Of a DNA stretch of 64,000 nt, positions 7,632 to 16,238 are shown piece after piece (the first letter of the stretch is position 1; each line of letters opens with the position of its first letter). Both the position numbers and the translations under genes were made by a program. Below the pieces are notes generated by a model. It was not told where the DNA came from and made no database searches. It worked only from the letters and a program-made list of their open reading frames with translations. The stretch spans positions 62,001 through 126,000 of the forward strand of contig NZ_QUDO01000002.1 in NCBI RefSeq assembly GCF_003477525.1, written 5' to 3'. The DNA is from Ruminococcus sp. AF41-9. Its GTDB lineage: Bacteria; Bacillota; Clostridia; Lachnospirales; Lachnospiraceae.

Positions 7632-7868
7632 TCACTCATTTTCTTCCAAATTTTCCCAAGGTTTCAAATCCTTTTCCTCCCAGGTGACACCATACGGTGC
7701 ACCTCCGGAGGTATAACCAGCAATACAGAAAAATCGGTCATCTTGCAAGATCTCTTCTTTGGTCAGATTATCTCTTGCTTCTTTTTTCCGTTTTGCTCGC
7801 CTCTGTTTCCTCTTTTGTTTCGCAACAGCTGCTTTTTCTTCCGGCGTTTTCCTATGTCCTTTTGCCAT
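7632..7868 (-). CDS. small Lys/Arg-rich protein
   Basis: The product is 78 residues. The N-terminal half is extremely basic (EEKAAVAKQKRKQRRAKRKK). The C-terminal half is acidic with an aromatic Gly-rich segment (FFCIAGYTSGGAPYGVTWEE). It converges with the relaxase, stop to stop, with a 15-base gap. I recognise similar small proteins next to relaxases of clostridial elements but have no family function. Nucleic-acid binding is plausible from charge only. Confidence 0.65.
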   Translation of the reverse strand: MAKGHRKTPEEKAAVAKQKRKQRRAKRKKEARDNLTKEEILQDDRFFCIAGYTSGGAPYGVTWEEKDLKPWENLEENE

Positions 7869-7991
7869 AAGTGTTTCTAGTGTAATTCCACTCTGAATGT
7901 CTTTTAGTATACGAGTTTCATACCCTGTTTCACGTTTCTCAACAATTCTATAGTATGATGAACATAAAAGATTCGGTGAATCAACATTGTA

Positions 7992-8360
7992 CTAATACTT
8001 TTTTTCAACCGAAGTTTTCAATTTTTCAAAAGCTTCTTCACTGATTACATGTTCTATCCGACAGGCATCTCTTTCTGCAGTTTCCCGATCAACCCCGACA
8101 GCTACAAGCTGCTCCGTAAAGAACTGATGGCGTTCATAAATTTTCTCGGCAACCTCCCGCCCGGCATTAGTCAGATTGAGGTATCCATCTTCATCGACAG
8201 TCAGGAAACCGCCATTCTTTAACACACCTACTGCATGGCTGATGCTCGGTTTACTGAATCCCATGTGCCGGGCAAGATCAATGGATCGGACCATACCCTG
8301 CTTCTTTTGAAGAATCAGCACAGCCTCCAGATAATCCTCCCCGGACGCATGAATCTTCAT
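7992..8360 (-). CDS. DtxR/MntR-family metal-dependent regulator
   Basis: The product is 122 residues and matches the DtxR/MntR plan. A winged helix-turn-helix (SIDLARHMGFSKPSISHAVG, then LKNGGFLTVDEDGYLNLT) is followed by the dimerisation/metal domain (GREVAEKIYERHQFFTEQL) and the metal-site region (ERDACRIEHVISEEAFEKL). The C-terminal SH3-like domain of full DtxR is missing, as in MntR-length members. It is the last gene of the uptake operon, 11 bases after the ABC gene. Iron or manganese repression of the locus is the natural role. A DtxR-type regulator also belongs to the equibactin locus, as I recall (EqbA). Confidence 0.9.
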   Translation of the reverse strand: MKIHASGEDYLEAVLILQKKQGMVRSIDLARHMGFSKPSISHAVGVLKNGGFLTVDEDGYLNLTNAGREVAEKIYERHQFFTEQLVAVGVDRETAERDACRIEHVISEEAFEKLKTSVEKKY

Positions 8361-8371
8361 CGGTTCCTCCT

Positions 8372-10120
8372 TTATGCAAGGCTCCAGCCGGAAGCCTTTT
8401 TACGGATATTTACAAAATCCTGATAAATCCCGGCTTTTGCCATAAGCTCGTCATGGGTTCCCTGTTCGCTGATCCGTCCATCAGAGATCACCAAAATCTG
8501 ATCTGCCTGACGGATGGTATTCAGGCGATGTGCAATCACAAGTAATGTTTTACCCTTTACCAGCTCATTGATTGCCTCCTGGATATAGCTTTCATTATCG
8601 GTATCAACACTTGCAGTCGCTTCATCCAGAATGACAATCGGTGCGTCCTTCAAAATGCATCGGGCGATAGAGATTCTTTGCTTTTCGCCGCCGGACAGAG
8701 TAGCACCGCCTTCACCGATGACTGTCTGGAATCCATCTGGCAGCGCCATGATAAAATCATAGCAGCGGGCTTTTTTTGCAGCCTCATAGACTTCTTCCTC
8801 GGTAGCGTCCGGTTTACCCATGCTGATATTGTTGTAAATGGTATCCTGGAACAAGTACACCCTCTGGAAAACCATGCTGATCTGTTCCATCAGTTCGGCG
8901 AGAGGTACATCCCGAATATCTGTACCACGGATTGTCACTTTGCCGGATTTCACATCCCACAGCCGCGCCAGAAGGTTCGCAATCGTGGATTTGCCACCGC
9001 CAGACGGTCCCACAAGTGCGGTCATGGTATTCTTCTGCATAGAGAAGCTGATGTTGTGCAGGACTTCCTTGTCCTGATAGGCGAAGCCCACATCGCTAAA
9101 TTGTACTTCTGGCTGATCCGGCTGTGCCTGTGACAGAATATGTTGATTTCCGTTATCGGGAAGTTCGGGCTCGTCCAAAACAGCTTCAATGCGGTCTAAT
9201 GCGGCATTCATCACGGTCAGTCGGGTTGCTTCTCCATAAAGAGCTTTCAGAGGTCCAAAGAGATCAAAGACAAACAGCAGCACGCCCAAAAGATAAGCCA
9301 GGGAGAGTACGCCTTCCTGATGTAAAAAAACGGATAAACCGAAGATAGCGGCAATACCCACGCCATAGAGAATGTTTAAGCCAGTGGTCCACGGTGTCAT
9401 TTTCTGCTCAAACTTCGTATTGACATCCCTTGATTTTTTGAAGTTTTCCGTTAATTCGTCAGATTTTTCTCCGAGCAGATTGTAACTTTTGATAACCCCA
9501 ATTCCTTCAGCAAAAGACAAGACCGCATCCGTCAAATTCTCGCTTTGGTTTTGACGCCCGACAGCCTCCTTGAAGGAAACCTTATTCATATATTTTGCAA
9601 CCAGTGATGCCAGCAAGGTAATGATTACCGCAATCAGCCCAAGTCTCCAATCCAGTACGAACATAAAAACAGCTAAAACCAAAGTAGACAGCATATAGCT
9701 CATCATGTTGCCAATGGTACTCATAGAAACTTCCTCAATGAATACCATATCCGTACTGAGAACAGAGCTGATTTTTCCAATATTCCCCGATGTAAAGTAA
9801 CCCATCGGCATTTTTCTTAAATGATTTCCCAACTCCATCCGTTTATCAGCAAAGATCATAAATCCAGCGGCACTTTGCAGACGGTCGCTCAAATAGTGAA
9901 CCACTGTCTGAACCACTACAACAGCTAATAATCCAAGTCCGACAAACAGACAGGTCTTTCCAGTCAGCGTATTATCAGCAAACCCGGCCAAGACAATAAA
10001 CGCCATGAAGATCGGCATTTTGGAGAGAATGGACTCGACAAATGCACATAGAAATGCAGCCTGAATACGGCTTTTATACCTCCCGGAGAGGTTCAGGATT
10101 CTTGAAATCAATGCAAACAT
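8372..10120 (-). CDS. ABC half-transporter, YbtQ/IrtB-like
   Basis: The product is 582 residues in exporter-type fusion: six membrane helices in roughly residues 1-300, then a nucleotide-binding domain. The Walker A motif is GPSGGGKST, the signature is LSGGEKQRIS, Walker B is IVILDEATAS and the switch is IAHRLNT. In metallophore loci (YbtP/YbtQ, IrtA/IrtB) such exporter-fold pairs import the metal chelate. It directly abuts its partner at 10121, so the two probably form a heterodimer. Composition is GC-richer than the NRPS block from 16 to 27.8 kb. Import is inference; export of the product cannot be excluded. Confidence 0.88.
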   Translation of the reverse strand: MFALISRILNLSGRYKSRIQAAFLCAFVESILSKMPIFMAFIVLAGFADNTLTGKTCLFVGLGLLAVVVVQTVVHYLSDRLQSAAGFMIFADKRMELGNHLRKMPMGYFTSGNIGKISSVLSTDMVFIEEVSMSTIGNMMSYMLSTLVLAVFMFVLDWRLGLIAVIITLLASLVAKYMNKVSFKEAVGRQNQSENLTDAVLSFAEGIGVIKSYNLLGEKSDELTENFKKSRDVNTKFEQKMTPWTTGLNILYGVGIAAIFGLSVFLHQEGVLSLAYLLGVLLFVFDLFGPLKALYGEATRLTVMNAALDRIEAVLDEPELPDNGNQHILSQAQPDQPEVQFSDVGFAYQDKEVLHNISFSMQKNTMTALVGPSGGGKSTIANLLARLWDVKSGKVTIRGTDIRDVPLAELMEQISMVFQRVYLFQDTIYNNISMGKPDATEEEVYEAAKKARCYDFIMALPDGFQTVIGEGGATLSGGEKQRISIARCILKDAPIVILDEATASVDTDNESYIQEAINELVKGKTLLVIAHRLNTIRQADQILVISDGRISEQGTHDELMAKAGIYQDFVNIRKKASGWSLA

Positions 10121-11905
10121 TTATCTTCCCTCCTTTGCAGTAGATACTTTCCACTCGGTGCTGTCCTGAGCCGCTTTCCACAACTTTTGGTATTCTGGGC
10201 AAGCTTGAATCAGCTCCTGATGTTTTCCGGTTGCCACCATCTTTCCGTGATCCATAACGCATATTTGATCTGCGTTCATTATAGCGGGAAGTTTGTGAGC
10301 GATAACTACCAAGGTTTTTCCCTCCACCAGCTCCGCAATAGCAGCCTCCATTTTTTCCTCATTTTCTGGATCAGCATAGGCCGTAGCCTCGTCAAGCACT
10401 ACAATCGGGGCATCCTTCAATATTGCCCGCGCCAGGGAAATTCGCTGGCGCTGCCCCCCGGAAAGCATTTTCCCCGCATCGCCCGCCATGGAGTGAATAC
10501 CTTGCGGCAGCTTTTCCAGAAACTCCATACACCGGGCTTTCTTCGCCGCCTGCATTACTTCCTCATCGGTAGCATCCAAACGTCCAAGACGGATATTTTC
10601 CAGCAGGGAGGTGTTAAACAGGTACTGATCCTGAGCCACATAGGAAATGCGGCTGTTCAATGCCTCCAGGCTCATATCACAAAGTTTATGCCCGCCAATG
10701 GAAATGCTCCCTTTCTGCGGGTCATAGTAGTGGATCAACAGTTTTGCAAGGGTGCTCTTGCCAGAACCGGATTCACCAACTAGGGCAGTTTTTTGTCCTG
10801 CTTGTGCCACAAAGGTAATATCGTGGAGGACTTCGTTTTCCGCTATTATCGGTTTCCCATCTGGGCCAGGCTGTGTCGTCTGATACGCAAAGGAAACATG
10901 ATCGTAAGAAATGTTAAAATCCTGTCCGTGGAAATCATCCTCAGCAGCTTGCAGCGGTGCCGTATTTAACATCTGTTCAAGTGCCGTGATCTTATAATTC
11001 AGATTCGGAATCGTCTCCATAAAGCCCAGTGCTTTCAGGAGAGGAATCCCAATGCTGAGGGAAAGGCAGAGGACTAAAATCAAATCAGGTAAAGTGCTTA
11101 TGCCACAGAGAACAAACCATGCCCCAAGAGGCAAAGTCAGAATAACAGTGCAGGGCAGTAGACTTCCGTATATCGCCATCCAGGGCCAGGCGGCCTTATA
11201 CCATGCCAAGGTATAATCCCGATAGTCCGTTACATCCTTGCGGAAGTTCTCGTAAGATTCGCTCTCCCGGTTGAAAACCTTGACAACCTCCATACCATTG
11301 ATGTACTCAATGATCGTGTTGTTCATTTTCTGTGCAGACTGATAGTAGGGACCCATGCGCTTCATTCCAACAGAGTACATAATGACCATGGAGAGCAGGC
11401 TGATCGGGATAGAGGCCAAAGACATAAGAGCCAGTTTCCAGTCCGCACAAAACATAGCAACATAAATCACCAGCGGGATCAGTAAATTTGCGATACCCTC
11501 TGGGACTGAATGAGCAAGGAGCAATTCCAAGCTGTCCACATCATCGACAAACAGCTTTTTGATTGTCCCTGTCCCTTTTTCCTCCACAATGCCAAGGGGA
11601 AGTTTCTCAAACTTCTTTTGCAGAGATACCCGCAGCCGCAACAATGTGTTATATGCTGCTTTATGAGAAATTGATAATCCCCATCCATAAAAAAACGCCT
11701 GCAAAACAAGACAGATCAAAACCCCTATAACACGCAATAAAACAAATTCTGTTTCAACAGAATCGCCCATAACCAATGGCGAAATGACCTGATAGGCCAG
11801 CACAAAAGGCAGGATACCCATAAGAACGCTGACCAGTACGACAACCGTGGCCACATACATATTTTTCTTATATGGCCCTGCGTACTCAAAGATTTTTTTG
11901 AACAT
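10121..11905 (-). CDS. ABC half-transporter, YbtP/IrtA-like
   Basis: The product is 594 residues with a membrane domain (about residues 1-310) then an ATPase domain. The Walker A motif is GESGSGKST, the signature is LSGGQRQRISLA, Walker B is IVVLDEATAY and the switch is IAHKLPA. The Asp after the Walker B Glu region differs from the partner, as is common in heterodimers. The stop abuts the start of the 8372 gene. A terminator-like hairpin lies upstream at 11949-11977, so expression relative to the ECF genes may be tuned by read-through. Together with the ECF module this gives two transport systems in one operon. Confidence 0.88.
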   Translation of the reverse strand: MFKKIFEYAGPYKKNMYVATVVVLVSVLMGILPFVLAYQVISPLVMGDSVETEFVLLRVIGVLICLVLQAFFYGWGLSISHKAAYNTLLRLRVSLQKKFEKLPLGIVEEKGTGTIKKLFVDDVDSLELLLAHSVPEGIANLLIPLVIYVAMFCADWKLALMSLASIPISLLSMVIMYSVGMKRMGPYYQSAQKMNNTIIEYINGMEVVKVFNRESESYENFRKDVTDYRDYTLAWYKAAWPWMAIYGSLLPCTVILTLPLGAWFVLCGISTLPDLILVLCLSLSIGIPLLKALGFMETIPNLNYKITALEQMLNTAPLQAAEDDFHGQDFNISYDHVSFAYQTTQPGPDGKPIIAENEVLHDITFVAQAGQKTALVGESGSGKSTLAKLLIHYYDPQKGSISIGGHKLCDMSLEALNSRISYVAQDQYLFNTSLLENIRLGRLDATDEEVMQAAKKARCMEFLEKLPQGIHSMAGDAGKMLSGGQRQRISLARAILKDAPIVVLDEATAYADPENEEKMEAAIAELVEGKTLVVIAHKLPAIMNADQICVMDHGKMVATGKHQELIQACPEYQKLWKAAQDSTEWKVSTAKEGR

Positions 11906-11948
11906 AAGCCCTCCTTATATTGAGCCGTACTGTCTGTGCTTCAAAAAC

Positions 11949-11977
11949 AAGAGGCCGCCAAAGTAAAGCGGCCTCTT
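11949..11977 (-). terminator. intrinsic terminator between ECF and ABC genes
   Basis: A perfect 10-bp stem AAGAGGCCGC/GCGGCCTCTT with a 9-base loop is followed on the minus strand by GTTTTTG. It lies after the ECF ATPase stop and before the ABC gene, and probably gives partial termination inside the operon. Confidence 0.75.
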
Positions 11978-12034
11978 ATCATTATCTTTCTGTCCAGTCA
12001 AGGCGGCCCTGACATTCATAATTTCTAAAATTCA

Positions 12035-13498
12035 CTAGCGGATTCGGAAAAAATCCAAAACCTTTTTACTGCCGGATTCGTCCAATGGATAGCTTTCTTT
12101 TACTTGCCCTTTTTCCATATGGACTACATACGAACATCCCGCCATCACCAACTCCGGATCATGCGTAATAACAAGAAGCGTTTTGCCCTGATCCGCGAGT
12201 GACTTCAAACTCCGCGCAACTTCCCTCATATGTTTGAGATCAAGCCCGCTTGTTGGTTCGTCAAACACAATGATCTCCCGGTTACTCACAATGGCAGACG
12301 CGATCGCTACCCGCTGTTTTTGCCCGCCGGAAAGAGAAAGCGGGTGCCTGTCTTTATATTCCAGCAGATCAAACTGTTTAAGGATTTTATCCACAACAGT
12401 TTCATCCTTGTTGTCCATGCTCAGAAGCACTTCATCCGCCACGCTTTCGGTAAATAGCTGATGGCTGGTATCCTGCATTACCATGTAGCAATGTTTGAGC
12501 CGGGCTTTCCAATCAAGGGTTTTCCCCTCAACCTGCAAAAAGCCACACTTCTTTTCCAGTCCGCAAATACAGCGGGCCAGAGTAGATTTTCCAGCGCCAT
12601 TCAGACCGATAATGGCAATCGTTTCTCCAACAGGCAGTTCTGCACTCGGAATATGGAGGCTTTCCGGTTCCCGCTTTTTATACGCAAAGCAGAAATTTTG
12701 AAATTCCATCTGTTTAGCTGTATGCGCCTGATACTGATTCGCAGGCTTCAACTTCGAGAGAGAAAACGGCCGCAGCCCTATTTCTTTTCGAGTGCCATCC
12801 GATAAGCTGTCAAATTCAGCAGGCGTGTATTCCCGTTCAATCTCCCCATCTTTTACATACAGCACACGATCTGCAAGATCGTGAAGGTAGTAAAGGCGGT
12901 GTTCTGCGATCAGAATTGTTTTGCCCTGCTTTTTCCAGAGGCTTAGGACCTGCCGCAGGTCATCAATAGCAGCCATATCCAAATTAGAAGATGGTTCGTC
13001 CAGAACCATAATTCCCGGCAGCAATACACTTGATGAAGCACAGGCTATTTTTTGCTTTTCGCCTCCGGACAGAGCAAACACGCTTCGCCCCATCAAATCT
13101 TCAATATGATAATCGGAAACTGTCCGGTCAATCCTTTTCAGGATATCCTCCTGAGGATAGCCTAAATTTTCACAGGCAAAGGCTAATTCACTATCCGTAT
13201 CCACGTTGAAAAACTGACTTTTGGGATTCTGGAATACAGATCCCACCATAGCAGCCAAGTCATAAAGCGGCGTATCTGATACGCTTTTTCCGTCCAGAAG
13301 GACATCGCCCTCTAATTTGCCCTCGTAATAATGAGGCACCAGCCCGTTTACCAAACGGGTAATCGTTGTTTTCCCACAGCCGGATTCTCCCGTGAGTAAA
13401 ACAAATTCCCCTGTGTTTATGGTGAGATTGACATTTCTAATCCCTCCGCCGCTGGATTCTTCACCATAAGAAAAAGAAACATTTTGAAAATCTATCAT
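12035..13498 (-). CDS. ECF transporter duplicated ATPase (EcfA-EcfA')
   Basis: The product is about 487 residues with two ATPase domains in tandem. Domain 1 has Walker A GESGCGKTT, signature LSGGEKQKIA and Walker B IMVLDEPSSN. Domain 2 has GLNGAGKST, LSGGQKQRVAIA and IIVFDEPTSG. The fused pair energises an energy-coupling-factor transporter. I choose the ATG at 13498, which overlaps the EcfT stop (ATGA) and begins directly with the family's strand (MIDFQNVSFSYG). An upstream frame extension to 13561 overlaps EcfT and is unlikely. It works with the T and S genes immediately upstream. Confidence 0.9.
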   Translation of the reverse strand: MIDFQNVSFSYGEESSGGGIRNVNLTINTGEFVLLTGESGCGKTTITRLVNGLVPHYYEGKLEGDVLLDGKSVSDTPLYDLAAMVGSVFQNPKSQFFNVDTDSELAFACENLGYPQEDILKRIDRTVSDYHIEDLMGRSVFALSGGEKQKIACASSSVLLPGIMVLDEPSSNLDMAAIDDLRQVLSLWKKQGKTILIAEHRLYYLHDLADRVLYVKDGEIEREYTPAEFDSLSDGTRKEIGLRPFSLSKLKPANQYQAHTAKQMEFQNFCFAYKKREPESLHIPSAELPVGETIAIIGLNGAGKSTLARCICGLEKKCGFLQVEGKTLDWKARLKHCYMVMQDTSHQLFTESVADEVLLSMDNKDETVVDKILKQFDLLEYKDRHPLSLSGGQKQRVAIASAIVSNREIIVFDEPTSGLDLKHMREVARSLKSLADQGKTLLVITHDPELVMAGCSYVVHMEKGQVKESYPLDESGSKKVLDFFRIR

Positions 13499-14247
13499 GG
13501 CAAAATCCCTCCTGCGGAAATTATCGGGGAAGCAATCGCCCAAAACACTACAAAGCAACAAAACAAGATCAGCACCACATCGGCAAAATTGAATTTAAGC
13601 TGGCAAATGTTTGTGCGTTTGACAGGAGCGCCGAGGCCACGGGTAATTGCCGCAGCGGAAAGTTCCTCACCGATTTTCACGGAGCAGGTAATCATCGGGA
13701 TCAGCTTATACTCCAATATTTTTGAAGATTTTTTCCCTCCAAGTTTAATCCCACGCATTTTCATAGCGTCACTGATTGCTTCTGACTCCTGAAAGACAGT
13801 TGGAAAGAAGCGGAACATGACCGTTAAGGGGATCGTCACTTCTTTAGGCATATGGATTCTTTCCATGCCGGAAATCAATTCACTGACCGTTGTTGTTTTC
13901 ACTGCATAGGCAGCAATCGCAACACTGGGAAGGATTCGGCAGAAGAATCCTATTGTAAACAGAACAAGGAAATTCAATATCCCCGTAAGGTGCGGCAAAA
14001 CATAAATTTGGACAGCATAAAAAACAGAAAACACAGCAATATAGCCCACAGCTTTTGCACATTGTTTCGAGGTAAGCAGCAATATAGCCGGAACCACACA
14101 AAGAACAAGGCGGATCAGTCCCATAGCTTCTCCGCCTGTTCCACCCATGACAAAAATGCTTATGATGAAGATGAGCAACAGTTTTGTACGCGGATCGAGC
14201 CGCAACCCTTGTTCTGTTTTTTTGCTGAGCAGAATTTCCCGCGCCAT
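13495..14247 (-). CDS. ECF transporter T component
   Basis: The product is about 250 residues. After MAREILLSKKTEQGLRLDPR, which matches the N-terminus of EcfT proteins (the LDPRTKL motif), come several hydrophobic helices. The C-terminal coupling helix carries SDAMKMRGI and later AAAITRGLGAP, the two Ala-x-Arg-Gly-type motifs that contact the ATPases. The start at 14247 overlaps the S-component stop (TAATG); a longer frame to 14355 lies inside the S gene. It belongs to the same operon as EcfA and the S gene. Confidence 0.9.
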   Translation of the reverse strand: MAREILLSKKTEQGLRLDPRTKLLLIFIISIFVMGGTGGEAMGLIRLVLCVVPAILLLTSKQCAKAVGYIAVFSVFYAVQIYVLPHLTGILNFLVLFTIGFFCRILPSVAIAAYAVKTTTVSELISGMERIHMPKEVTIPLTVMFRFFPTVFQESEAISDAMKMRGIKLGGKKSSKILEYKLIPMITCSVKIGEELSAAAITRGLGAPVKRTNICQLKFNFADVVLILFCCFVVFWAIASPIISAGGILP

Positions 14248-14843
14248 TATGCAATACCGGCACGCTGGAAGTGCTTTTTGCAAATGGCTTTCCCAATCAT
14301 ACCTCCGACAAGGCCAAACACAAAGCAGGCAACCAGCAAAATAGGCGCAATCCACATAGGCATATATGTATTAAGGGTAGCTGCATATTCAGCGCCGTAT
14401 CCTTCAGTCAGCATTACCATATAGCTTTCACGGTTCAGGAAAATGGGAGCAAAGTTGCCAAACACCCAGATGCTGAACACACCGCAGGAAAGAACTGTAC
14501 TCTTTGCACTTTTGTAGTCTGCCTTTTTCAGGATCACGTCAGCCAACAGGCCGCCAACAAGACCAGTTACCATAGTAAGATAGCCGTTGCCGAAGAACAC
14601 CATGATTAGGCCAATCAGGAAACCCATGATTGCAGTCATCCCGAATTTTTTAGCCTTTGTAACATACAGCATATAGGGGATGCCGCCAATCAAAGGACAC
14701 AGCACCGCCATCAGCGGAATAAAAATGGGGATGAAGCCAAGCATCGCCACCAGCATAACAATGACGACATAGATGACGGTGTAGATGCCGATAGTAATTA
14801 AATCTTTTCCCTCAAGCCGGGAACTTTTTTTCTGGGAACTCAT
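14247..14843 (-). CDS. MptD-family ECF substrate-binding (S) component
   Basis: The product is 198 residues with about six membrane helices. It starts with a charged cytosolic stretch (SSQKKSSRLEGKDLITIGIY), then GFIPIFIPLMAVLCPLIGGI, which is typical of the MptD/Trep_Strep group of S components. A GAGG-containing ribosome site precedes the ATG. Such S proteins occur beside YbtPQ-like ABC genes in metallophore loci of Gram-positive bacteria (equibactin-type, from memory). The substrate is unknown; the ferric chelate, a breakdown product or a precursor are all possible. Confidence 0.85.
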   Translation of the reverse strand: MSSQKKSSRLEGKDLITIGIYTVIYVVIVMLVAMLGFIPIFIPLMAVLCPLIGGIPYMLYVTKAKKFGMTAIMGFLIGLIMVFFGNGYLTMVTGLVGGLLADVILKKADYKSAKSTVLSCGVFSIWVFGNFAPIFLNRESYMVMLTEGYGAEYAATLNTYMPMWIAPILLVACFVFGLVGGMIGKAICKKHFQRAGIA

Positions 14844-14868
14844 ACCAGTATCCTCCTATCTAAAAAAT

Positions 14869-14896
14869 GGTGTAGTTAGCATTTTCTAACTACACC
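14869..14896 (-). terminator. start-proximal terminator or attenuator of the uptake operon
   Basis: A perfect 11-bp stem (GGTGTAGTTAG/CTAACTACACC, 6-base loop) is followed on the minus strand by ATTTTTT. It lies only about 5 bases downstream of the -10 box at 14901-14906, so it would form at the very 5' end of the transcript. It could be an attenuator, a 5' stabilising hairpin, or a terminator for araC read-through. Confidence 0.7.
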
Positions 14897-14900
14897 ACAT

Positions 14901-14962
14901 ATAATAACAATTTACGCCTACATTTCCAACCCAAAAACGGTTTTATTCTACCCAAAATCGGT
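14901..14962 (-). promoter_or_regulatory. uptake-operon promoter with two AraC-type direct-repeat operators
   Basis: The promoter is TTGGAA (14924-14929 on the plus map), a 17-base spacer and TATTAT (14901-14906). Two 19-base direct repeats of the form ACCG-(A/T)-TTTTGGGT-(A/T)-G lie at 14923-14941 and 14944-14962, exactly 21 bases apart. The nearer one overlaps the -35 box. This is the classic layout for activation by an AraC-family protein, and the AraC gene ends 12 bases upstream of the repeats. Confidence 0.8.
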
Positions 14963-14973
14963 ATTTTTTAATT

Positions 14974-15945
14974 TTAACCAATCGTATTTTCCGTTTTATA
15001 GTTTTTAGGAATTACCCCATACTTCTTTTTGAATGCCGCAGCAAAGTTACTCGGTTTTGAATAGCCTACAAATGCTGCCACCTGACTTACGTTCAAATTA
15101 CTTTCTAATAGTAGACTTGCCGCCTTTTCCAATCGCTGATCTATAATATACGCATGAACCGATGTTCCAAACAGCGAGGAAAAACCCTTTGACAATTTTG
15201 AAGTACTAATATTGACTTTTCGCGCCAATTCCTCACAACTTGGTGCCAAAGCAAGCTGACTGTCAATGATTCTCTTCGCTTCTATGATGGATTCTCGGTC
15301 ACTTCTGGAAATTGCTATATAAGTTGACGCAAGAATACTCAGTTCCAAAATCTCACTCAAATATACAGATAACAACTCAAAAACTTTGCTTTCCAAAAAC
15401 AGGTATCCCAATCCGCCTCGATATTGCGTGAAGTCTTTCAGTTCCGCAAAAATGTGCTCCATATAGGGAGTAATACCTACTTTTGATATACCTTCCAATA
15501 GTTTTTTCTGATAAACCTCAATCTCACCAACATCAAAATAGTCATTCATAATTTTACGGAAATACGACAGTGGTACTTTTACATTTTTGAAAAGGAAATC
15601 GTTTTGTTTGGAATAGCACAGATATTCCATTTTCCCGTGTCCACGATAAATACAGGACTCACCTTTTTGTATGCTGATACTTTGTCGGCTATCTGCAATA
15701 TTCCAGGAAACACCATCATTGAAGCAGAACAACATTTGAATGTATTCTTCGCTACTCACTCCCTGCACGTTCATATCTGAAAAATAATTCATTTTCCAGT
15801 CCGAAACAACTGCTCCCTGTTTCGTGACCACCTGTAAAATCTGCCCTGTCCCCATGTCTGCTGGAATATCTATGGTTATTGTCTGCGGTGAATTAGAGAG
15901 CAGATCACGATAAAGATTATTCATGTATTGGTTTGTCATGTACAA
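14974..15945 (-). CDS. AraC-family regulator of the uptake operon (YbtA/PchR-like)
   Basis: The product is about 321-323 residues, the size of YbtA/PchR. The C-terminal double helix-turn-helix is clear: LAPSCEELARKVNISTSKLS, then SLFGTSVHAYIIDQRLEKAA, then NVSQVAAFVGYSKPSNFAAA and FKKKYGVIPKNYK. The N-terminal 200 residues would sense the ligand, probably the metal-chelate. The start is a TTG at 15945 (5 bases after GGAGG) or the ATG two codons on. Its likely target is the repeat-bearing promoter directly downstream. A Fur-like dyad lies upstream at 16132-16150. Confidence 0.88.
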   Translation of the reverse strand: MYMTNQYMNNLYRDLLSNSPQTITIDIPADMGTGQILQVVTKQGAVVSDWKMNYFSDMNVQGVSSEEYIQMLFCFNDGVSWNIADSRQSISIQKGESCIYRGHGKMEYLCYSKQNDFLFKNVKVPLSYFRKIMNDYFDVGEIEVYQKKLLEGISKVGITPYMEHIFAELKDFTQYRGGLGYLFLESKVFELLSVYLSEILELSILASTYIAISRSDRESIIEAKRIIDSQLALAPSCEELARKVNISTSKLSKGFSSLFGTSVHAYIIDQRLEKAASLLLESNLNVSQVAAFVGYSKPSNFAAAFKKKYGVIPKNYKTENTIG

Positions 15946-16131
15946 GCATTCCTCCCGAAGTTAGATAAGACTAATTAAATTTTACAACTTCCAAAGTAAA
16001 AAGTCAAATTTTGTAATCATGTAAAAAGCAGACACTACTTAATGTAAATTACAAACTTCACTTACTTCCATTTCTTTCTGCATCTCACAAGACGATAAAA
16101 TCACTTTTAAAACCCATTGTACTGACAATTT

Positions 16132-16150
16132 AATATTAATTCTCATTATT
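16132..16150. promoter_or_regulatory. Fur-box-like sequence upstream of the araC gene
   Basis: On the minus strand this reads AATAATGAGAATTAATATT, which matches the 19-base Fur consensus at 14 positions by hand count. It lies in the AT-rich 293-base gap between the methyltransferase stop (16239) and the araC start. The region is AT-rich, so chance similarity is possible. No gene is visible in the rest of the gap. Confidence 0.35.
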
Positions 16151-16238
16151 CTCCCTGCACATCGCTAAATTATCTTATAAATATGGCATTTTAGGAACAC
16201 CTGACAGTTCGAGAGTTAATTTTATCTGAAGTTCATAT

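Noticed and set aside
8678..9348. Plus-strand frames opposite the ABC transporter genes
   Set aside because: They are complements of conserved ATPase motifs and lack starts with ribosome sites.
13495..14355. Longer start for the ECF T component at 14355
   Set aside because: It would run through the end of the S-component gene; the MAREILL start at 14247 overlaps the S stop in the usual way.
16041..16055. TGTAAATTACA near-palindrome as a regulator site
   Set aside because: The AT-rich context makes such short symmetric words expected by chance.
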